NCBI GenBank assembly: GCA_034687125.1
Contig: JAQGBZ010000644.1
Span: 1 to 23,311 of the forward strand
Direction of reading: 5' to 3'
Source of the DNA: Neelides folsomi
Lineage: Eukaryota > Arthropoda > Collembola > Neelipleona > Neelidae
DNA: 23,311 nt
In this document: positions 19,701-23,311 of the stretch, piece after piece
Layout: each line of letters opens with the position of its first letter
Numbering within the stretch: position 1 is the stretch's first letter
Program-made: the position numbers and the translations under genes
The notes under the pieces: generated by a model
What the model saw: the letters and a program-made list of their open reading frames with translations, nothing else
Told to the model about the DNA's origin: nothing
Databases searched by the model: none

Positions 19701-22700
19701 TCAGCGTCGGGTCGATCATAATTCCTCGCTCGGCCCGGTCAAGGAGATCGTTGAGGTACACAAGGTGTCTGTAGCAGCCGCGAACGCCGTATCTGGAACA
19801 ATACTCCTCCACTACGAACACTTGGCCCGGACTCAGCCAGCCCTGAAACAACGTTGGGTTTTACGCCCCGCCTCATCACTCGGTCATTCGGATGTGTCAT
19901 CTGACTTACGAGGGAGCAGTAAGGGTCGTTGAGGCGAAAGTCGAGAGTCAATGTTTGAAGATACTTGAAAATCAAGTGGTGGTCAAATTTGCAAGGGTCG
20001 GCAGAAATATATTCCTCCATCCCGTGCTTCCTCGCTCGGTCCGCATCTAAAATCACAATTGTTTCCGATGTTTGTTTTGTCATCTTATACCTCCTTGGAT
20101 CTTGGAAATGGTCGAGTTCTTGGCGGCCGGAGTGAGTGGCGGGGTTGGCTTATGAGCTTGGCCCGTGGCCCTGTACATGGCCATGACCCAAAGGTGACTC
20201 TCGTTCTCGTCGTCACAGGCGTAGAGCACGCTGTCCCCTTCCTTCACAGCGTTGAAGAAGAACCGGCCTCCTTCGAGATCTGTGCAAGGTCGGGATTAAA
20301 TCTCGCCCACTAACCCACACCATTCGTCTCGAATATCTTACCCATCCCAACCATGAGGTTTGCTGAAAAGAAAGGAAATTGTCATTCCAAGCAAGTGCCA
20401 TTTACAAATGGAGATTTTACCACTCGCCGCCTCGATGTAGTCCACCGTGTATCCTTCTAATTGGAGCATCTCTGTCGGTTCCGACTTCTTCTCCTTGTAC
20501 GAGCACATGGCAAAGGTGTATTGGGAAACTTGGACCAGGATGAAGTAGCGCTTCTTCCACTTCTTCCAAACTCCCTTTCCCAGAGCGTACAAGTACCTGG
20601 GATTCAAATGGATTCAAATGGATTACAAATGGAGGAAGAAGCTGAGGAAATTTACCCGCAGTGTTTCATGTTCAGAGGTTTATCCATCCTGCAGGCAATC
20701 TTGATCCTCAGGTCCTGGTCTTGGGCATTTTTGGGAACCGTCATCTTGTGCCACTCGGGGACCTGTCAAAACCCCAATCAAATGATCATCCCACATATCT
20801 ACCAATACATAATACTCTATATATATGGTATTCTAGTAAAAATGTTTACTTTAGAGGAGAGCGGCGTCGGTCGAAGGACAACTTTCCCCAGCTCTTTGTC
20901 TTCCAGGGCGAGCATGCCGGGGTTCTCGGTGTATAGTTTGACCTTCACGGCGGGGAGGGAATGGTTGGTGGAAAAGTCGCCCTGGGTGTCCCACATTGGC
21001 TTGTTCGCTTCGGCCTGGTCGGTCTGGAGCTTTTCCCCGCCCTCGACCTCCATCGTACAGTATACGATGCGGTTCGGAGCGAGGGACTTCAGCCCCTTGA
21101 CCTCCATCACAATCACCTGGAACCCCATGGCAATTAGTCTCACTAGTATAAGTTGGTAAACGGGTGACTCTGACCTCAAGTGTGAAGGTGAGGACGACGT
21201 CCATTTTGCTCAGCTGCGTGTCACTGTCGGCCGAGTCTCCTTCCAGCTTCGCCAGCGACGCCTGTGACCTGGACCATTGGGGAGAAAAGGAGAGCGACAA
21301 GAGAAATGGACAAGGGATTGGGGTTACCTTAGAACGGAGCTTCTCCTAGCAGAGCCGCATGGAAAAATAAATTCCGAGTTAGACCATGGATGGGAAATGG
21401 GACAAAGGTGAGTGAGTTCAAGCGTGGGTCTCTCGACCACTAGAGTCTACCTCTAATCCTACCTATGATTATACTTTTTTAGCTTTTGAAGACCGTATTT
21501 GGAATCATTTGAGCCTTTGGAAACTGGGAGTGATTCGAGGTTGGCCATGAGGGTGTTAATGGCCGCCCGGCATTCCTCGATGTAAAGAGATTCCATCTCC
21601 TTGAGGACGAACCGCGGCATGAGCTTCCGATTCCGTTCCATGTCTGTGACTTTCTGTCTACGTCCATCGAGCTCTCTCCGGATGGCCGCCGCCTGCTCGT
21701 CCATCGAATCCAACTACCCATAAAACCCGTTTGAGATCTTTCCGACCCAAATCCCACCCAGTACCTGGAGTGCGTTGAAGAGAAGCTGATGTTCGAACTT
21801 CTTGACGCCCAGGATCTGCTGAAACATGTCGTACAGCTGCTCTTTTGTCAAGATGAGCTCAGAGTGGAGCGACTGCTGAAGTCTGGGTCTTTTATTGTCC
21901 TCGTCCCCCTTAAAGATGCAGTCAAACTTGGCCATCCAGGAAGCTAAGACTGTTTCCTTGCTCAACCCATCGATCTCGGGAAGGGAGCTACAAACGGATT
22001 TTAAAATACATCATATGAGGGCCTTGGAAGGATTCAATTCATTTCCTACCGAACTCGCTTCTCCACGTTATTCTTAAACACTTCGCGGAAGTCGTTGTGG
22101 GAGCATGCCCCGGCTTGGACCATCCGTAACACTCGCTCCGACTTGAGAAAGACTTCCATGTAATTGTGGACTGCATTTTGAAATGCCTCATCGGCGGCTA
22201 TTTGAGTATCTCCTTTGAGAAAGCTCTGGAATTTCAGTACGTTTTTAAAACCTCATCAAAAAATTATTTAGCACGGAAGGTCATTGGTTCTGACCTGAAA
22301 CCGAGATTGAATTGTGTCTAGTTGTGATTTCGTGACTTTCGTGTGTCTTTTCGTCATATCGGCTGGCTGCTTCGCGTTGAAAGGATACGCTACACAACGT
22401 GAAATGAAAACATAAAGTTGAAGTCGTGTCTTTTTTAATTCCTCCTCTCGCTCTTGTTTCTCCTATAGAGGAAAACCGGTGTTAGGAATAGGAGGGAGCT
22501 TTGAAGGGTCATACCACAGGGTCAATTATTTCAGGGACATTTTTCTCTGAAATTGTGGATGGTGATGGAGATGTTGGGCGGGGAAGATTCTGGCCTCGAA
22601 TCGGAGTCCCACCAACACTCGTGTTCCCTGGATCATTTTATAAATTTCAAAAAGGGTCCAAAAATAATAAATTTTCGATATACCGTACCAGTAGTAACAT

Positions 22701-23032
22701 ATATTGAAGTAATGTATTAAATGTAAGTAAGTTAACTCCACATATATAAATTGCAGTTGAAGTAAACATAGAAGATATGAAGGTTAAATGAATTCCTCAC
22801 CCAAAGTGGAACCCGGCCCATAAGGTCCAGCAGGGCCGGGTGCCTCGGTCGATGCATTACTGTTTGGAGAAAGTGATCGGTGGCTCGGCCCGTGTCCGTG
22901 ATGGACGTCAAGGTTTTGGGAGACATGAGCTGGTTCTTGATGTGGCCGGGAATGATGACTCGCCGCCGTTGGTTCGCGATGAGAACGTTGTTCATCATCA
23001 CTTTCTTCTTCCGATGAACTTGGGTCTATCAT
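13605..23032 (-). CDS. Cadps: Calcium-dependent activator protein for secretion (CAPS), complete gene, 25 exons, about 1378 aa
   Basis: CAPS is a cytosolic, membrane-associated factor that primes dense-core vesicles for calcium-triggered exocytosis, binding PI(4,5)P2 and SNAREs. The start is [13 protein letters not shown], nearly the vertebrate N-terminus. Domains in order: conserved N-terminal region (residues about 130-415), C2 domain (about 405-530), PH domain (about 540-660), then the MUN/MHD region (roughly 900-1250), and a Gly-rich tail ending in S-S-S-W-F. The model was assembled from 25 exons, all in agreeing phase; one donor is GC rather than GT. The length is close to human CADPS (about 1353). 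Exon coordinates are given in the block entries that follow. TTTAG occurs 15 nt upstream of the ATG, so a 5' non-coding exon beyond the window is likely. CAPS and vertebrate CADPS2 cannot be separated here; arthropods usually carry one gene. Confidence 0.96.
13866..13950 (+). repeat. Left terminal inverted repeat of the mariner element
   Basis: About 85 bp starting ATCCCTTAACCATATTTA, preceded by TA. It pairs with the right arm, with small differences. Confidence 0.8.
14369..14452 (-). repeat. Right terminal inverted repeat of the mariner element
   Basis: The reverse complement starts ATCCCTTAACCATATTTA, like the left arm, and both arms later share TTAATCAAC and TCATG. TA follows at 14453-14454. 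Confidence 0.8.
14577..16741 (-). other. Cadps: CAPS exons 18-24: MUN/MHD region
   Basis: Exons are 16741-16585, 16399-16258, 15986-15677, 15591-15433, 15061-14945, 14875-14771 and 14713-14577. Conserved blocks are [84 protein letters not shown], and D-F-E-L-Q-G-V-M. Exon 18 ends in a GC donor (G|GCAAGT). Exon 24 ends at 14577 with donor GTCAGT; if that donor is not used, the frame reads on to a stop at 14558-14560. Confidence 0.93.
16742..18408 (-). other. CAPS intron 17, the longest in the gene (1667 bp)
   Basis: No exon is firmly supported here. Notable items are a G-rich run at about 18278-18311 on the + strand, a CCGGGTC/GACCCGG hairpin (17747-17753 and 17770-17776), and a strong donor-like AAAGTAAGTC (- strand, near 17548-17557) preceded closely by TTGCAG. 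The + strand open frames seen here have no family match. Confidence 0.6.
18409..20046 (-). other. Cadps: CAPS exons 13-17: region between the PH and MUN domains
   Basis: Exons are 20046-19910, 19842-19655, 19263-19098, 19049-18926 and 18596-18409. They encode [66 protein letters not shown], and [10 protein letters not shown]. In exon 17 the linker before [10 protein letters not shown] is longer than the vertebrate one and differs in sequence. Confidence 0.93.
20091..20596 (-). other. Cadps: CAPS exons 10-12: PH domain
   Basis: Exons are 20596-20421, 20362-20342 (a 21-nt micro-exon) and 20279-20091. The PH domain opens in exon 9 and continues [22 protein letters not shown], with basic residues suited to PI(4,5)P2 binding. 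It runs on through [25 protein letters not shown], and [12 protein letters not shown]. Exon 12 ends in a Pro-rich linker, H-K-P-T-P-P-L-T-P. Confidence 0.93.
20342..20362 (-). other. Cadps: 21-nt micro-exon in the CAPS PH domain (exon 11)
   Basis: It is bounded by CTTTTCAG and GTAAGA, both strong sites. Phase 1 on both sides means it adds seven codons in frame (A-N-L-M-V-G-M-type) between D-Y-I-E-A-A-S and D-L-E-G-G-R. Skipping gives S-D-L-E-G-G-R, close to the vertebrate P-G-L-E-G-G-R. It may be constitutive or regulated. Confidence 0.6.
20601..20631. repeat. Three tandem copies of a 10-11 bp unit beside a CAPS acceptor
   Basis: GATTCAAATG occurs at 20601-20610 and 20611-20620, followed by GATTACAAATG at 20621-20631. 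It fills half of the 59-nt intron 9, up to the acceptor of exon 10. Confidence 0.7.
20656..21268 (-). other. Cadps: CAPS exons 7-9: C2 domain
   Basis: Exons are 21268-21175, 21116-20850 and 20762-20656. They encode [69 protein letters not shown], and then W-H-K-M-T-V-P-K-N and K-P-L-N-M-K-H-C-G. This is the CAPS C2 domain and the entry into the PH domain. Confidence 0.94.
21328..21345 (-). other. Cadps: Probable 18-nt cassette micro-exon of CAPS (exon 6a)
   Basis: Inside the intron between exons 6 and 7, an 18-nt segment is bounded by CTGCTAG before it and GTAACC after it. Its phase fits both flanks (2 in, 2 out), so it can be included or skipped without shifting the frame. Inclusion changes H-R-S-Q-A-S to H-R-R-S-S-V-L-R-S-Q-A-S, just before the C2 domain. 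The insert creates R-R-S-S-V, which fits the basophilic kinase consensus R-R-x-S. Support is splice-site and phase logic only. Confidence 0.5.
21463..23032 (-). other. Cadps: CAPS exons 1-6: N-terminal region
   Basis: Exons (- strand) are 23032-22801, 22627-22515, 22462-22295, 22225-22050, 21987-21765 and 21713-21463. Exon 1 encodes a His/Ser/Pro-rich low-complexity stretch that differs from the Gly/Ala-rich one of vertebrates. Exon 2 carries [10 protein letters not shown]. Exon 3 has the charged E-R-E-E-E-L-K-K run, then [12 protein letters not shown]. Exons 4-6 contain [32 protein letters not shown], and [12 protein letters not shown]. All are strongly conserved in the CAPS family. Confidence 0.93.
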
Positions 23033-23234
23033 TCTTCTTCAACTAAATGGGACACATTTTAAAATTAGTTAATTTACATGGCCATTGAATGTCACTTCGC
23101 TAATTACAATAAAGGGTATAATTAATGATTATTGAAGTTCAACCATTATAAAATAAAAAGCATAATATTTTATATTTGTTTATGTGGATTGAGTCAATAT
23201 ATTTACACGTGTGGATTACACCTACTGATTTATG
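23033..23234 (-). promoter_or_regulatory. Upstream flank of the CAPS start codon
   Basis: An acceptor-like CCCATTTAG lies 15 nt before the CAPS ATG, so this is probably the end of an intron after a 5' non-coding exon, not the promoter. The rest is AT-rich with no recognisable core promoter. Confidence 0.35.
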
Positions 23235-23311
23235 AATTGTGCCGAGTAAAAGATGTAAACTTGTCCATGTAACCCAGAGGTAATTGTGCCGAGTAAAAGA
23301 TGTAAACTTGT
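23235..23311. repeat. 47-bp tandem repeat, cut by the window end
   Basis: A 30-bp stretch starting AATTGTGCCGAGTAAAAGAT occurs at 23235-23264 and again, identically, at 23282-23311. The unit length is 47 bp; about 1.6 copies are visible. The array may continue to the right. Confidence 0.8.

Noticed and set aside
20461..21159. 232-residue + strand open frame
   Set aside because: It is the antisense shadow of CAPS exons 8-10.

Overview
The window is eukaryotic nuclear DNA. It is AT-rich, with many short GT-AG introns. Protein similarities (a calcium-dependent activator protein for secretion, CAPS, with an arthropod-looking C-terminus ending in S-S-S-W-F; an arthropod-like exon layout; a decayed Tc1/mariner element) point to an arthropod. 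A copepod such as a sea louse is my best guess, but the sequence alone does not prove it. All gene models were built by hand from splice signals, reading-phase agreement and remembered family sequences; no alignment was run.

Layout. 1-2598: mostly AT-rich non-coding DNA, with a fragment resembling the end of an ionotropic-receptor ligand-binding domain (258-540) that runs into an inverted repeat. 2599-3786 (+): a three-exon gene for an unrecognised 145-residue tail-anchored membrane protein. 4168-6656 (-): a nine-exon glutaminyl-tRNA synthetase whose visible coding region starts at the catalytic core and lacks the eukaryotic N-terminal domain. 6657-7090: a compact divergent promoter region. 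7091-10398 (+): a nine-exon gene for a 540-residue protein that carries the conserved central segment of cohesin Rad21 (the part that binds SA/STAG in Rad21) but neither of the SMC-binding ends of Rad21. 10399-12856: AT-rich intergenic DNA. 12857-23032 (-): a complete CAPS/Cadps gene of 25 exons plus one probable 18-nt cassette exon (1378 or 1384 residues), with a decayed mariner element in its last intron.

The genes do not form a pathway. The tail-anchored protein gene and the synthetase gene converge, with poly(A) signals about 40 bp apart. The synthetase and the Rad21-like gene diverge from a shared 434-bp interval. CAPS primes dense-core vesicles for exocytosis in neurons and endocrine cells. 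The most unusual item is the Rad21-like protein: a stand-alone copy of the segment that docks SA/STAG, in a protein that could not close the cohesin ring. The CAPS gene adds several splicing curiosities: two in-phase micro-exons, a GC-AG intron, and two possible C-termini.
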